Of a stretch of 32,478 nt of DNA, positions 16,627-26,118 are shown one piece after another. The stretch comes from Crocinitomicaceae bacterium (GTDB lineage Bacteria; Bacteroidota; Bacteroidia; Flavobacteriales_D; Sanyastnellaceae): assembly GCA_002690915.1 (NCBI GenBank), contig NZGF01000048.1:1-32478 (forward strand). Direction: 5' to 3'. Below the pieces are notes generated by a model, which was not told the DNA's origin, did no database searches, and was given only the letters and a program-made list of their open reading frames with translations. Position 1 is the stretch's first letter, and every line of letters starts with the position of its first letter. The position numbers were made by a program, and so were the translations under genes.

Positions 16627-17349
16627 ATGGAACTTCCGTGGAAAATGACCTTAATCTCAATGGTCGTGTGGCTTACAGGAACCGCATTCGTTGTCGCCCA
16701 GTCGGATTGCCCTGGCATGACGTGGGACGAATTGAAAGGCAATGTCAATCCCGCTAGCCACCCTCAATTCGCCTTGATACCGGACCACCTCACATCCAAA
16801 ACAGAAATTTACCTTCGAACAGAGGCCTTGGAGGCCCTAAAAGCCATGGCCGAGGCCGCACGGGTCGAAGGCATCAGTCTTCAGGTGGTGTCCGCGATGC
16901 GCACTTGGAACCATCAACGGCGCATCTGGAACGGGAAGTGGACCAGTCCCCGGTTCATGGGATTCACTGGCTCTTCCAGAGCCACAGAAATTCTTCGCTA
17001 CAGTTCAATGCCAGGATCTTCTCGCCATCATTGGGGAACCGATGTGGATTTGAACGCCTTGGAAAACAATTTTTTTGAAAGCGGCCAGGGTGCAGCGATT
17101 TATGGCTGGCTTATGGAAAACGCGTACAAATATGGGTTTGTTCAGGTGTACGGAGATATGACCAACGGGCGAACGGGGTACCAAGAAGAGAAATGGCACT
17201 GGTCGTATTGGCCATTGGCCGAGCGCTTCCTTCGTTGTTACCTCGACCTATGCCCAGACGAAGCATTCACGGGGTTTGATGGCGCCAAATACGGAGACAC
17301 CCTTCGCATCATCGATCGCTACGTGCAAGGGGTCGATGGCCCTCATTAA
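16627..17349 (+). CDS. D-alanyl-D-alanine carboxypeptidase, M15 (VanY/DdcY type)
   Basis: I choose the ATG at 16627 (MELPWKMTLISMVV) because it gives a normal signal peptide with cleavage after FVVA (residue 24); the frame is open to an earlier ATG at 16600. The M15 zinc motif SxHxxGxxxD is present as SSRHHWGTDVD (His134, Asp141), and ExWH is present as EKWH (Glu188 as catalytic base, His191 as the third ligand). RTWNHQRRIWNGKW is the usual substrate-side region. These enzymes remove the terminal D-Ala of peptidoglycan stem peptides in the periplasm. Length (240) is typical. The 3' end overlaps the convergent DUF3825-like gene by 41 nt. Confidence 0.9.
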   Translation: MELPWKMTLISMVVWLTGTAFVVAQSDCPGMTWDELKGNVNPASHPQFALIPDHLTSKTEIYLRTEALEALKAMAEAARVEGISLQVVSAMRTWNHQRRIWNGKWTSPRFMGFTGSSRATEILRYSSMPGSSRHHWGTDVDLNALENNFFESGQGAAIYGWLMENAYKYGFVQVYGDMTNGRTGYQEEKWHWSYWPLAERFLRCYLDLCPDEAFTGFDGAKYGDTLRIIDRYVQGVDGPH

Positions 17350-18229
17350 CACGTTTGGAACGCACTTGATTCCCCTCGACCAACCACGACGCCTCAGGAC
17401 GAGCGATCAGGCGGGCATTATTATAGGCCATTTCCATGGTGAGTAGATTGATTCCTACGTAATATTCTTTTTGCGCGTCCCATTTCACAGCTAACACCAC
17501 GTTGGTGTCTCGCTGGCGCACCTGCAAGGGAAGCATCAAAGCAACGCATTTACCCTTGGCGTGCCATGCAGGCACGGCGAGTTTGTAGTCCATATGGAGC
17601 AGGTCCAATGCGCGGTCCAATGCAGCTTCGAACCATTGGACCAAAAGGTCCATGCCTTCATCGTCCCTGAGTCGCCGTGCAGCTTCTTCCAAGCAATCCA
17701 TGTAGGCATCCTTTCCTACCTCACGTAAATCCGGTAACAAAATCCGGTCCTCCGTGGCATCGTGTATCAACTGGCGCGGGATACGACTTACATTTTCTTC
17801 TAACAGGCCCAGCCAAGCACATTCTGGCAACCCGGACTGTGGAGCGTAAAAAGCCTGCTCAGCTCGCGTGATGAAGCGCGGACGGACCGGAAGCTCATCG
17901 TACCGTTGAAGAATATCTCCTAGACCTAAACCGTCGGAGGTGCTGAACCCTCTGAAAAACCAATCTTGGGCGTCGTCCCTTTCATTGGGAACGAAAACCG
18001 CATAGATGTCCTGATTACTGCGGGTGAGCAAGCCGGTGTGAAATACGGCCGACTGTCCATCTGGATGAATGCTCAAAAGGCCATCTTCAATAACCTTATC
18101 AAACATGTGGTTGAAGTAGCTTCTCAGCATCCGACCTCCCTTGCCCCAGTGTTCATTGGCGGCCAGGGCTTTAAGACGGTCAAGTGGTTCCGGATAATTG
18201 GGGACAAAGGCAAAGTCAAATAAACGCAT
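17309..18229 (-). CDS. DUF3825-like protein
   Basis: The start is taken at 18229 (MRLFDFAFVPNYPEPL); an in-frame ATG lies 12 nt upstream at 18241. The sequence pattern LFDFAFVP near the N-terminus, a LLSIHPDGQSAVFHTGLL segment, YAVFVPNE and WFFRGF resemble the DUF3825 family, which I recall from bacteria and archaea and sometimes beside RNA-binding modules. The C-terminal half has ALMLPLQVR and VVLAVKWDAQKEYYVGINLLTMEMAYNNARLIARPEASWL. There is no signal peptide or membrane segment, so it should be cytoplasmic. Its function is unknown. The last 41 nt overlap the end of the carboxypeptidase gene on the other strand. Confidence 0.65.
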   Translation of the reverse strand: MRLFDFAFVPNYPEPLDRLKALAANEHWGKGGRMLRSYFNHMFDKVIEDGLLSIHPDGQSAVFHTGLLTRSNQDIYAVFVPNERDDAQDWFFRGFSTSDGLGLGDILQRYDELPVRPRFITRAEQAFYAPQSGLPECAWLGLLEENVSRIPRQLIHDATEDRILLPDLREVGKDAYMDCLEEAARRLRDDEGMDLLVQWFEAALDRALDLLHMDYKLAVPAWHAKGKCVALMLPLQVRQRDTNVVLAVKWDAQKEYYVGINLLTMEMAYNNARLIARPEASWLVEGNQVRSKRVNEGHRPLARSDR

Positions 18230-18325
18230 ACACCTAATCATTCAGTCAGTGCTCAGGAATCAAAAATGTGGCGGAACACATCAACGTCGAACATAAAATA
18301 TTGAAGACTAATATACGCTCTAAGT

Positions 18326-19456
18326 TTAGGAGTGTCTAGCGCAATTTTGTTCAACAACCCACTTTAAGGCCTCATGGAAGCGCTGCCCCCAATCCGCTTC
18401 AAAATGGCGTGCTCCATCAAAAATCGTCGTGGTAAAGCAGGCACCTTCTTCTGCGAGTAAAGTGGACATGCGTTCGATGCCTGGTTGAAGGTCAGCCTCC
18501 AAACCCACTGTGCCATTGTCAATCCAAACTGGAAGGTGTGCGAAGTGTAAACCGCGCGCCGAAAGGACTTCGCTGTGATCAAAGTCTTTGTAAGCAAACG
18601 CCGGTGACATGCAGATGGCCCCGTCGAATGCTTCGGGATGTTGATCGAGCGCAATGAGCGAAATCAAGCCGCCCATCGACGAACCGGCTACATAAAACTG
18701 CACTCCTTCGGCACAATTGAATTGGGCACGAGCCATGGCAATGCCTTTCGTCGCTAACCACATCACGTAGCTTCGACCTGCGTCGGTCCAACTGTAATCG
18801 GTGAAGCGATCATCCGTGCAATCAACACCCAGCACCGCAAAGGCCATCTCCTCTTCCAACAAACCTGTCGCCACTTCGTCCACGCCCCAATCAACACCAA
18901 AGTTGGACAGTGCAGGATCGAATAAATTACGGCCGTCGTGCATGAGCAATACAGCAAACACCTCTCTGCCGTCTTCCGGCGACCAGGCCCACACTTTGCG
19001 GGGCAGAAGGCCTTCAATCTCGACCTCGCCCAGCTCCTCAACTCGACCCGTCACCTGGCCGTAAGCACGGGAGCTCGCTGTACCATCGTTCCACGCCCGT
19101 ACCGTGTCGACAATGAGGGTATCCGAAACGATGTTTAGCACGCGATTATCTCGTAAATAGCCTTCGTCATCCAGCGCTTCGGATTCCCAGGTGCCCAGGG
19201 TCAATTTGCATTCCAATTGGGCTGAATCTGAATGGAAGTGCGCTCGGAAAACATCGTCTCCTGAAGACAGGAACTCCACACCGTCTGGCCGCCAACTGCC
19301 CAATGCTTCCGAACTACCTGCCAAAAATGGCAGACTGGAAGCGCTTGGTGCATGTACCTCGTATACAATCTGGAAACGAGCGTCCGCGTCATCGTTGGGC
19401 GGTGTACATCCCGAAATGGCCAAGGCAATGATCAAGCCTCTAACGAAATATTCCAT
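18326..19456 (-). CDS. Esterase-family lipoprotein with N-terminal starch-binding-like (CBM20) domain
   Basis: The start is the ATG at 19456; a longer reading frame would begin with TTG at 19474. The lipobox LAISGC places lipidation at Cys17. Residues about 27-110 look like a CBM20-type domain: IVYEVHAPSASSLPFLAGSS, EALGSWRP, then an FRAHF strand and NRVLNI. The rest is an alpha/beta-hydrolase of the Esterase_D type, with the nucleophile in GSSMGG (Ser260) and His351 in GARHFEAD. This resembles Bacteroidota lipoprotein esterases related to IroE/Fes-type or feruloyl-type enzymes. Substrate is unknown. It begins 18 nt downstream of the photolyase homologue stop. Confidence 0.82.
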   Translation of the reverse strand: MEYFVRGLIIALAISGCTPPNDDADARFQIVYEVHAPSASSLPFLAGSSEALGSWRPDGVEFLSSGDDVFRAHFHSDSAQLECKLTLGTWESEALDDEGYLRDNRVLNIVSDTLIVDTVRAWNDGTASSRAYGQVTGRVEELGEVEIEGLLPRKVWAWSPEDGREVFAVLLMHDGRNLFDPALSNFGVDWGVDEVATGLLEEEMAFAVLGVDCTDDRFTDYSWTDAGRSYVMWLATKGIAMARAQFNCAEGVQFYVAGSSMGGLISLIALDQHPEAFDGAICMSPAFAYKDFDHSEVLSARGLHFAHLPVWIDNGTVGLEADLQPGIERMSTLLAEEGACFTTTIFDGARHFEADWGQRFHEALKWVVEQNCARHS

Positions 19457-19474
19457 GCCCCAAAGATCGGGCAA

Positions 19475-20965
19475 TCAGTTTGAATCGGATGGTGCCACGT
19501 GCACCCGCAAAATGCGGTTTGCCTCTTCACGCACTGCGCGGGACCGTTTAAATTTCCAGAGCTTCTCCCTCGCTGCGCGGCCCGCCTCCTCAACCGAAAC
19601 TACCGGATCAGGATAGTGCGTATCCACTCCACTCCAAAGCCGCTCCATGGGAGGTTGACTCCACGGAGCATGCAAGGATTCCAATGGCATATCGGCAAGC
19701 TCTGGCACCCACTGACGGATGAATGATCCTTCCGGATCACGCTCTACACTCTGCTTCACCGGGTTGTAAATGCGAATCGTATTGATTCCAGTCACACCCG
19801 CTTGCATCTGAAATTGACTAAAGTGAATGCCCGGCTCGAAATCTAGGAAGCAACGAGCCAAATGTTCAACGCCCGCTTGCCAGGGGTGGTCGAGGTGATC
19901 CGTAAGAAAACTGACCAACATCGCCCGCATGCGAAAGTTCAGGTAACCTGTGTGGATGACGCACCGCATGCAGGCATCAATCAAAGGCACCCCAGTCTGC
20001 CCTCGTTTCCACGCTTCAAGGGTCTCCGGTGTGCCGGCGTAAGGAAAGTTGGTATACCCCCGGTTGACGCTTTCAAATTCGATTCGGCATTCCGATTCGA
20101 ATTTTTGAATGAAATGACCCTGCCATCGCAAGCGGCTACTGAATGCCTTCAGGTCCGTTTTGGCCCGAGGCACTGAGGCCTGTCGATAGGCTTGATACAC
20201 CTGGCGCATGCTCAAGCATCCCCAAGCCAAGTAAGGCGAAAGACGGCTACAGGACTTGCGACTGGCCATGGGCTGACCGATTTGCCGCCGGTACCCCTTC
20301 ACCCGCCCTTCATAAAAAGACTGCATGTACCTGTGGGCCTCGCGCTCACCTCCTTTTTGAAAAGTACCGGTTCCACATGGATCCAGGTTATGTAGGACAG
20401 ATGGCGTCCCTCTACAGCACCAATCATCGGGGAATGGCAGGTGGAAAGCATCGAGTTCGGCACCTGGTTCGGCACGGACCACCGTGCCCTGCATGGTTTG
20501 GTGCCACTCTGACGCCCAACCGTTCCGATTCTTGCGCCCTCGGCTTACGGCCTGCTGCGGGGATTCATTCCAAATCACTCCTACTGAAGACGCCCATCGT
20601 GAGACATCCTTGTCGCGGTCAAAAGTGTGGACCAGTCCCGTCTCTTCATAGCTCCAAAGTGCCCGGATGCCAGGCTCTTGGTGCAGCCATGAAAAGACCT
20701 CCAGCGCAGAACATTGAAGCGCAGCCGTTTGAACAGGCCAGCCCAGTGCTTTGACTTCCTCACAGAGCTGTTGCCATGCTTGCCAACGGAAATTGAGGTG
20801 CCGATTGCTCGTCGTGGCGTGGTCAATATCCATGGGTTCGTACAGGTGCAGGAGGAGTACGTGCCGGCCATGCTTTAAAGCCTGGGCCAGTGGGGCATGG
20901 TCGCGAATGCGCAAGTCACGCTTGAACCAAACGACATCTACAGGTACCTGCGGCGCACGATGCAT
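19475..20965 (-). CDS. Cryptochrome/photolyase-family flavoprotein, divergent subfamily
   Basis: The N-terminal antenna domain is clear ([19 protein letters not shown]), as is the helical FAD-binding domain with [70 protein letters not shown] and [26 protein letters not shown]. Photolyases repair UV-induced pyrimidine dimers with a light-excited flavin. In classical enzymes the flavin pocket contains a D..xN..WQW motif; here the aligned segment is [15 protein letters not shown] (376-390), so the Trp of WQW is replaced by Phe385 and Met387, and the Asp is Glu377. Repair activity is therefore not certain. Length (496) is normal. It heads a two-gene unit with the esterase lipoprotein. Confidence 0.88.
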   Translation of the reverse strand: MHRAPQVPVDVVWFKRDLRIRDHAPLAQALKHGRHVLLLHLYEPMDIDHATTSNRHLNFRWQAWQQLCEEVKALGWPVQTAALQCSALEVFSWLHQEPGIRALWSYEETGLVHTFDRDKDVSRWASSVGVIWNESPQQAVSRGRKNRNGWASEWHQTMQGTVVRAEPGAELDAFHLPFPDDWCCRGTPSVLHNLDPCGTGTFQKGGEREAHRYMQSFYEGRVKGYRRQIGQPMASRKSCSRLSPYLAWGCLSMRQVYQAYRQASVPRAKTDLKAFSSRLRWQGHFIQKFESECRIEFESVNRGYTNFPYAGTPETLEAWKRGQTGVPLIDACMRCVIHTGYLNFRMRAMLVSFLTDHLDHPWQAGVEHLARCFLDFEPGIHFSQFQMQAGVTGINTIRIYNPVKQSVERDPEGSFIRQWVPELADMPLESLHAPWSQPPMERLWSGVDTHYPDPVVSVEEAGRAAREKLWKFKRSRAVREEANRILRVHVAPSDSN

Positions 20966-21040
20966 GTTCTTGCAACAAGACCGAAATCGAGAATGTTCAA
21001 GAGGGAATCAGTCTTCCGATTGGACCCAAAATCCCTGTAA

Positions 21041-21172
21041 CTACTCTTCGAATGGCATGGCAAAGTCAATGCCTTTCACTACGCTTGCCACCACCTTAAT
21101 GTTGACTGCACCCTTGTCCTCGCCGAAAGCTGTTCGAAAACGTTCTGAAGGACCGAGCCTTAGATTAGTTTG
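21041..21172 (-). pseudogene. Possible coding remnant, no start codon
   Basis: Downstream of the giant protein's stop, another minus frame reads 43 sense codons to TAG, including SERFRTAFGEDKG and VVKGIDFAMPFEE. The composition is very protein-like, yet the frame begins right after an in-frame TAG and has no ATG. It could be the tail of a gene whose 5' part was lost, or a frameshift. I recognise no family. Confidence 0.3.
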
Positions 21173-24100
21173 CTAACTGTCCAACCATTGGATTGGATTT
21201 AATCAACTCATCCAAAATGGCCTTTTCCGTCTTCGCGTAGATTTGCTTTCGCTCTTCTGGGGTCGTTCGCATCGAATTGATAACACTCGGCGGCAATCCC
21301 AAATCCCGCAGTTCATCAAGGAAGACCAATTCGTGCTTGGTGAAAACTTTGTTGAGGTTTTCGTGATGGCAAGCAATCTTAGTAATGGAGTAGCATATTT
21401 GCGCAAACGCCTCCGCGTAGCCAGCCGGCATCCCAACGTTATGTGCGGGATTGTATCGCGTAGCGCCTGAAGCGGCCGCGTCGGCCGCTTGATTGGCTGC
21501 GGTTTCAAGCGACTCGATGAACTGGTTGATGCGGATTTGCTTTTGCTCATCGGTGACATTGGATTGGATGCGAATCAACTTTTCAACCTGTTCTTGAACC
21601 AGCGCGTTCAATGCTTCAATGTCTTGGACCGGTGCCGTTTGAACCGCTGCGAGCGATTGTGAAGGTGCGGTACCATTGGACGCAGGCACCGTTACCTTCT
21701 CGCCTTTAGTGGTGCCCGTGTTGGTTCCACCTTTGGTCAGGCTGTTGGGCAACGAAGCCTCCCGCCGTGCATTCTTCGCACGCTTGCGAGCTTTTGAGGC
21801 ATTCGAATTGGGTAGGTTTTCTGCAAGCGTTTCCATGAGGCGCGCTTCCATCTGCAAGGCGAGTTCCTCCATTCGCTGATCGATGCTTTCAACCACTTTG
21901 CGCATGGTATTGTCATCCAAGCCTATCGAACAATTGACAATGTTCACGACTTCACTCGTGCCTGATTCCCATGCCACAGCAATGACATCTGGCAGCATCC
22001 ATAACTCGATTTCATCGGGATGGATTGCAATGCCATGCCCATCGTGTTCACCTGATGGTACGATGTAATCACCTTCTTTTACCGGGCCAATGATGCGGAT
22101 CGGCACCTGGCCCAAGAAGGCAACTTTCTCGTAGCGCTCTTTATCAGTCTCTTTCGGTCGGTTACCGAGGATTATGGGGTTGGAAGAAATGACGAGAATA
22201 TGATCCACGTCTGAGGTACGCTTGGATATTTGTCCTCGGCGCACGCCGACAATTTCACCCGGCAAGAATCGCTCCCGGGATTCCTCCCTCAGCAGCCATT
22301 CCGCATAGTCGGCACCTTCAGCGTTGAATACCACACTCGAGTTGTTCTGGTAGTACGTCAAGTAGGCTGCTAAATCCTGCCTGGCCTCGTCAAAGGCTTG
22401 AACTGTCTCCACGGCTACAGCAGTTTCAATGGTTGCTTCAACCGCTGCTTTACCTGCGCCGACCCCCTCGGCAACTCCCTCGGCCACATCGGAGTCTGTG
22501 AGTCCCGCTCCAGGGACTACAGAAGCAATGCCGTTGGCAACTTTCACAGCCGCCTCAGCGATCAATCTAGCCGCTGTGCGGACCTGATCTTTCATATCGA
22601 TGGTCGCCTGCTTCAAGGCCAGCGTTTTGTTCTTAAGTTCTTGCAAGTATTGGATATAGTTAGCCCCCTCGTATGGCGTTTGGCCCTCAAACGCAGCCAA
22701 CGAATTGCCTTGACCGTCGGCAAATTCGATAAAATTATTGTCCGTGGTGGGGTTGCTCGGGGCGAGCTGTATTTTAATACCATGCTCATTATCGGTGTTA
22801 CCCGTCTGATCAATGACCAAGGCAAACGCGTTGCCTGGGTTGGATGCGTTATTTCCAATCAACACGTCCTTCGCTTTGGTCACCAGTCGATCGTGGTGGA
22901 AGGTAGCCGGACCGTATGAATGGAAATGGACATTGGGCTGTGATGCTACCCCAACCGAGACCGTGTTTTTAAAGTTGGTGACACCGTTTTGATCCAACGT
23001 CCCTTGCATTTGCACATTTCCGATGCCGTCCACCGAGAATTGCGTTGCACCATGCTTAACCATCACAATGGAATCGCGCACCTCGAGCTTGTTGTCCACC
23101 CGAACCACCTTATGTACTTCCAGCGAATCGCCTATGACAGCAGATTTGTTCACTTTGATGTCTTGCAGTGTAGCAAATTCCCTGACCCAAAGGGAATCCG
23201 ACTCCATCCTTCCCTCACTGTCCAAAAATACCTTCTGATCGCCCACAGTAATGCGCTGCGCAACATTCAAAGAATCATTGAAAGTGACATTTTTTTGAAC
23301 CAAAAGCGTACTATCTACCCTGACATTTCCGCCTACGTTCAAATCTCCTGACATGCCCAGCGTTGTGGTTTCGACGCCGCCGTCTGAAAAGGTTGTACCC
23401 AATATGCGCAACCACCCTTGGATGTGCACATTGGTTTTGAATTCCACACTATCGTCCCGGAAATCCACTTTACCTATGTCGGCAACTTTGCCGTTGGTAC
23501 CGAGCACCGTGAGCGTTCCATTGCTTACGATGGACTTCTCAATCGTCAAGCTATCACTGTACCCACCTAAACTTCCATCGTCCAAATTACGCGTCATACG
23601 CGAATGCAACGTATCGATTTGACGCGCCCACTCCTCAAGCTTGAACGGATCGGTTTCAAGGATGCGCTTGGAGCCTTCTTGCCGTATGGAAGTAACAGCC
23701 ACAGGGTCTGTTTCAATTTTTTTACCTGGTAAAATGCAGAGGCCTCCCACCATTTCGTAACCCAAGGCGCACGTGCTATCACAGTTGTAGCCCAATGGGG
23801 GGTATACCGGCGTAAAGTCAAAATCCGTGTCGTCACCCGGAGTGTTATCCACACAACTGCACGCCCCATATTCTTCAACCGTCTTGCAGCCACAATCTTC
23901 AACGTCTGGTGTCACCTCCGGGGAGCCTTCAAGAACGCAATCGCCACAACTGTTCTGGACTTCGTTGGCATTAAGGCACGGATCTACGTCATCGCAGATA
24001 TCATCTTCATCGATGTCCGCCGCACAACCACCGCCGCAAATATCGAGGGCATCCAACGTATCACCATTGCAGTTGCACACCGGCGCCACAAATGCAACTA

Positions 24101-25856
24101 CTTGACCTGGAGCCGTGGCAGTGCATTCGTTGCAACTGTTAAGGTAGCGACAATCGGTATCTTGCGCCACGTTGGCATCAATGTTGAAGTTGCAGGCGTC
24201 TGGCAACGTGCATCCCGTAATCTCTAAATCATCGCAAATTCCGTTGCCATTGCCGTCTACTTGTGATTGATCGCACGTGCAATATCCATCTGGAAGGTCT
24301 GTATCGCATCCGCATGCCTTCATTACGTCACAAAGGGAATCATTGGCGACAGGATTTGCATTGGTCGCCGATAAAACATTCGGATCGAATTGCACGGTGG
24401 CCAATGGGTTGAAATTGCAAGCTGTTACATCCATGCACCCTATTTCTTCAGCTGCGTCGCACACACCATTCCCATTGTAATCCGATAGACAGAAAGTAGT
24501 ATCAGTTTGAGCGAGGCAGTTTCCAATGGAATCGATTTTGTGCTTGAAGCAATTGCACCAGTCTAAAGCCTGCACCAATGCAAGTCCCCCTGACCCGTTG
24601 TTCCAATTTCCACTGGGCAGCGCTGTATCCACAGGCAGTGTGTAAGGAATATTGGTGCCGTTCGCATCGGTAAACGTATTTGTCGGCGCACCGGTTTGAT
24701 CTGGATTGTACATCCAATCGCAGCCACAATCGGTATTTTCCCCAGGTGGATAAATGCATGCGTCTTCTTGAAATTCAGTTGCGTTGGAGTTGTAATTACA
24801 GGCCCAACGATCGTTGCACCCCGGAATTTCATTCCAGTTGCAAATTTGCGTTCCCGTTGATGTCGTGTCACCATCCAAGTTCCCATCGACCTCAACGTAA
24901 AATGGGGAGGATTCCCAGCAAGAGTCTGGAGCAATTGGTGCTGTTCCCATTGGTAGGCTGCTCATGGTTACTTCCACTAGATTACTGAATGGCGGGGATA
25001 AAGTAGCATCTGGGATTGGCCGTCGGCGTTTGTCATAATTATTTGCATCATTGAGAGTATCGTATCCTGATGTGACTTTCTGTATCCAGTAATACTTTGT
25101 GGCAGTCGTATCAGCGGTCGTAATTGAATAGGCGAAAGCACCAAAATTGCAAACGTCTTGATTGGAGATTACAATGGGCAAATCGAACGGTAATGTGGCG
25201 TTCGGATTATGGTTAATTGCGGAAGGGTAGCTAGGATCCCCAGACCCGCCTATTTCAAGGGAATCAACAACTTGGTCATTGTTCCCGTCAATATGGACTA
25301 ATTGCTTGTTGACGCAGGACCAAAATTGACTTTCATACTCACAAGCAGATGGTTTCGAGTAATACGGCTCGAAGTTACAAGCCATTGAATCCATGCATCC
25401 GTAACAGTGATATGCACAAGGGCCATTTGTGGTCGCAGGGTAATTATTACCTTCAGGACCCAAAGAATACGGCACAGTACCATTGTAGTTGCAGGCCTCG
25501 GGATCATTACACAGGTCTGTATTGTCCAACACGTAACCCTCGGGCTGCGTGCAAGAGCTCTGGCTGTCGTCCGCATCGCCCAAGCCGTCACTGTCGTCAT
25601 CGGCGTACCACATCGTAGCATACGTGCAAGAACCGTCATCCACATTCGCAGCGGCATCATAATTACAAGCATTGGAATCCATGCAACCTCCAACCACGGC
25701 GTCCTCAGCTGGGTACATTTCGCTGACAGTTGGCACTTCAATCATCTCGCCCACAGATTCAATGAAGTGAACATTGGATATGGCATTCGTGGCGAATGTG
25801 ACTGAAGTCAATCCCAAGCAAACAAGCATTACTTGTGGTATTATAAGTTGGCGCAT
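21165..25856 (-). CDS. Giant secreted protein: Cys/Asp repeats, fiber-like region and Peptidase_G2-like domain
   Basis: The 1563-residue product starts with a signal peptide (MRQLIIPQVMLVCLGLTSVTFA). Residues about 57-720 contain at least six copies of a Cys/Asp-rich repeat of the type GCxDxxACNYxxxA...DxxC (first at 57; others near 113, 150, 346, 473, 547), which likely bind Ca2+. A low-complexity, beta-rich fiber-like region (about 760-1050, with many DSL/V and GN/NV strands) follows, then a helical stretch (about 1060-1140). Around 1180-1285 the sequence GADYAEWLLREE ... FLPGEIVGVRRGQI ... VAFLGQVPIRIIGPVKEGDYIVPSGE matches the Peptidase_G2 self-cleaving module of phage neck appendages. 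A Lys/Arg-rich linker (about 1355-1400) and helices end the protein. There is no T9SS sorting domain at the C-terminus. It is probably a surface appendage or fiber. Confidence 0.88.
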   Translation of the reverse strand: MRQLIIPQVMLVCLGLTSVTFATNAISNVHFIESVGEMIEVPTVSEMYPAEDAVVGGCMDSNACNYDAAANVDDGSCTYATMWYADDDSDGLGDADDSQSSCTQPEGYVLDNTDLCNDPEACNYNGTVPYSLGPEGNNYPATTNGPCAYHCYGCMDSMACNFEPYYSKPSACEYESQFWSCVNKQLVHIDGNNDQVVDSLEIGGSGDPSYPSAINHNPNATLPFDLPIVISNQDVCNFGAFAYSITTADTTATKYYWIQKVTSGYDTLNDANNYDKRRRPIPDATLSPPFSNLVEVTMSSLPMGTAPIAPDSCWESSPFYVEVDGNLDGDTTSTGTQICNWNEIPGCNDRWACNYNSNATEFQEDACIYPPGENTDCGCDWMYNPDQTGAPTNTFTDANGTNIPYTLPVDTALPSGNWNNGSGGLALVQALDWCNCFKHKIDSIGNCLAQTDTTFCLSDYNGNGVCDAAEEIGCMDVTACNFNPLATVQFDPNVLSATNANPVANDSLCDVMKACGCDTDLPDGYCTCDQSQVDGNGNGICDDLEITGCTLPDACNFNIDANVAQDTDCRYLNSCNECTATAPGQVVAFVAPVCNCNGDTLDALDICGGGCAADIDEDDICDDVDPCLNANEVQNSCGDCVLEGSPEVTPDVEDCGCKTVEEYGACSCVDNTPGDDTDFDFTPVYPPLGYNCDSTCALGYEMVGGLCILPGKKIETDPVAVTSIRQEGSKRILETDPFKLEEWARQIDTLHSRMTRNLDDGSLGGYSDSLTIEKSIVSNGTLTVLGTNGKVADIGKVDFRDDSVEFKTNVHIQGWLRILGTTFSDGGVETTTLGMSGDLNVGGNVRVDSTLLVQKNVTFNDSLNVAQRITVGDQKVFLDSEGRMESDSLWVREFATLQDIKVNKSAVIGDSLEVHKVVRVDNKLEVRDSIVMVKHGATQFSVDGIGNVQMQGTLDQNGVTNFKNTVSVGVASQPNVHFHSYGPATFHHDRLVTKAKDVLIGNNASNPGNAFALVIDQTGNTDNEHGIKIQLAPSNPTTDNNFIEFADGQGNSLAAFEGQTPYEGANYIQYLQELKNKTLALKQATIDMKDQVRTAARLIAEAAVKVANGIASVVPGAGLTDSDVAEGVAEGVGAGKAAVEATIETAVAVETVQAFDEARQDLAAYLTYYQNNSSVVFNAEGADYAEWLLREESRERFLPGEIVGVRRGQISKRTSDVDHILVISSNPIILGNRPKETDKERYEKVAFLGQVPIRIIGPVKEGDYIVPSGEHDGHGIAIHPDEIELWMLPDVIAVAWESGTSEVVNIVNCSIGLDDNTMRKVVESIDQRMEELALQMEARLMETLAENLPNSNASKARKRAKNARREASLPNSLTKGGTNTGTTKGEKVTVPASNGTAPSQSLAAVQTAPVQDIEALNALVQEQVEKLIRIQSNVTDEQKQIRINQFIESLETAANQAADAAASGATRYNPAHNVGMPAGYAEAFAQICYSITKIACHHENLNKVFTKHELVFLDELRDLGLPPSVINSMRTTPEERKQIYAKTEKAILDELIKSNPMVGQLAN

Positions 25857-26071
25857 GGTGAATTTTTTTTCGATGAAAATTGTTATTTAGGAGGTAAATT
25901 AATAAAATTCTTCCTTCAAAAGAAATTTGGTCGCCGACTACCCTCATTTTCAACCAAGATGACTTGATCTGATTTATGGAGCTGATACGGATTGAGCAAA
26001 TGAGCATGGCTCCGTAGTGCCTTACTCCAACTGAACAATTGGGCAACTCAAAATCGCAATGTCCCAAACGC
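25857..26071. other. Intergenic region upstream of the giant fiber-like gene
   Basis: About 215 bp of AT-rich sequence between the giant protein start and the terminator of the candidate structured RNA, both on the minus strand. It presumably carries the promoter of the giant protein gene, but no clear TTG/TAnnTTTG pair was found. No gene is apparent. Confidence 0.4.
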
Positions 26072-26118
26072 AAAAAACCGCGCCGAGTTGGAATGTTACT
26101 TCTAACTGCGACGCGGTT
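26072..26118 (-). terminator. Strong intrinsic terminator of the candidate large RNA
   Basis: On the minus strand the arms at 26104-26118 and 26076-26089 pair over about 14 bp with a single bulged C and one G.T pair, closing a 14-nt loop, and six T residues follow immediately (A run at 26072-26077 on the plus strand). There is no T run on the other side, so it works only leftward. Confidence 0.75.

Noticed and set aside
25298-25741. A 147-codon minus-strand frame overlapping the giant fiber-like gene
   Set aside because: It is an alternative frame of the Cys/Asp repeat region of the real gene, rich in Met and Thr from the repeated DDGSC-type codons.
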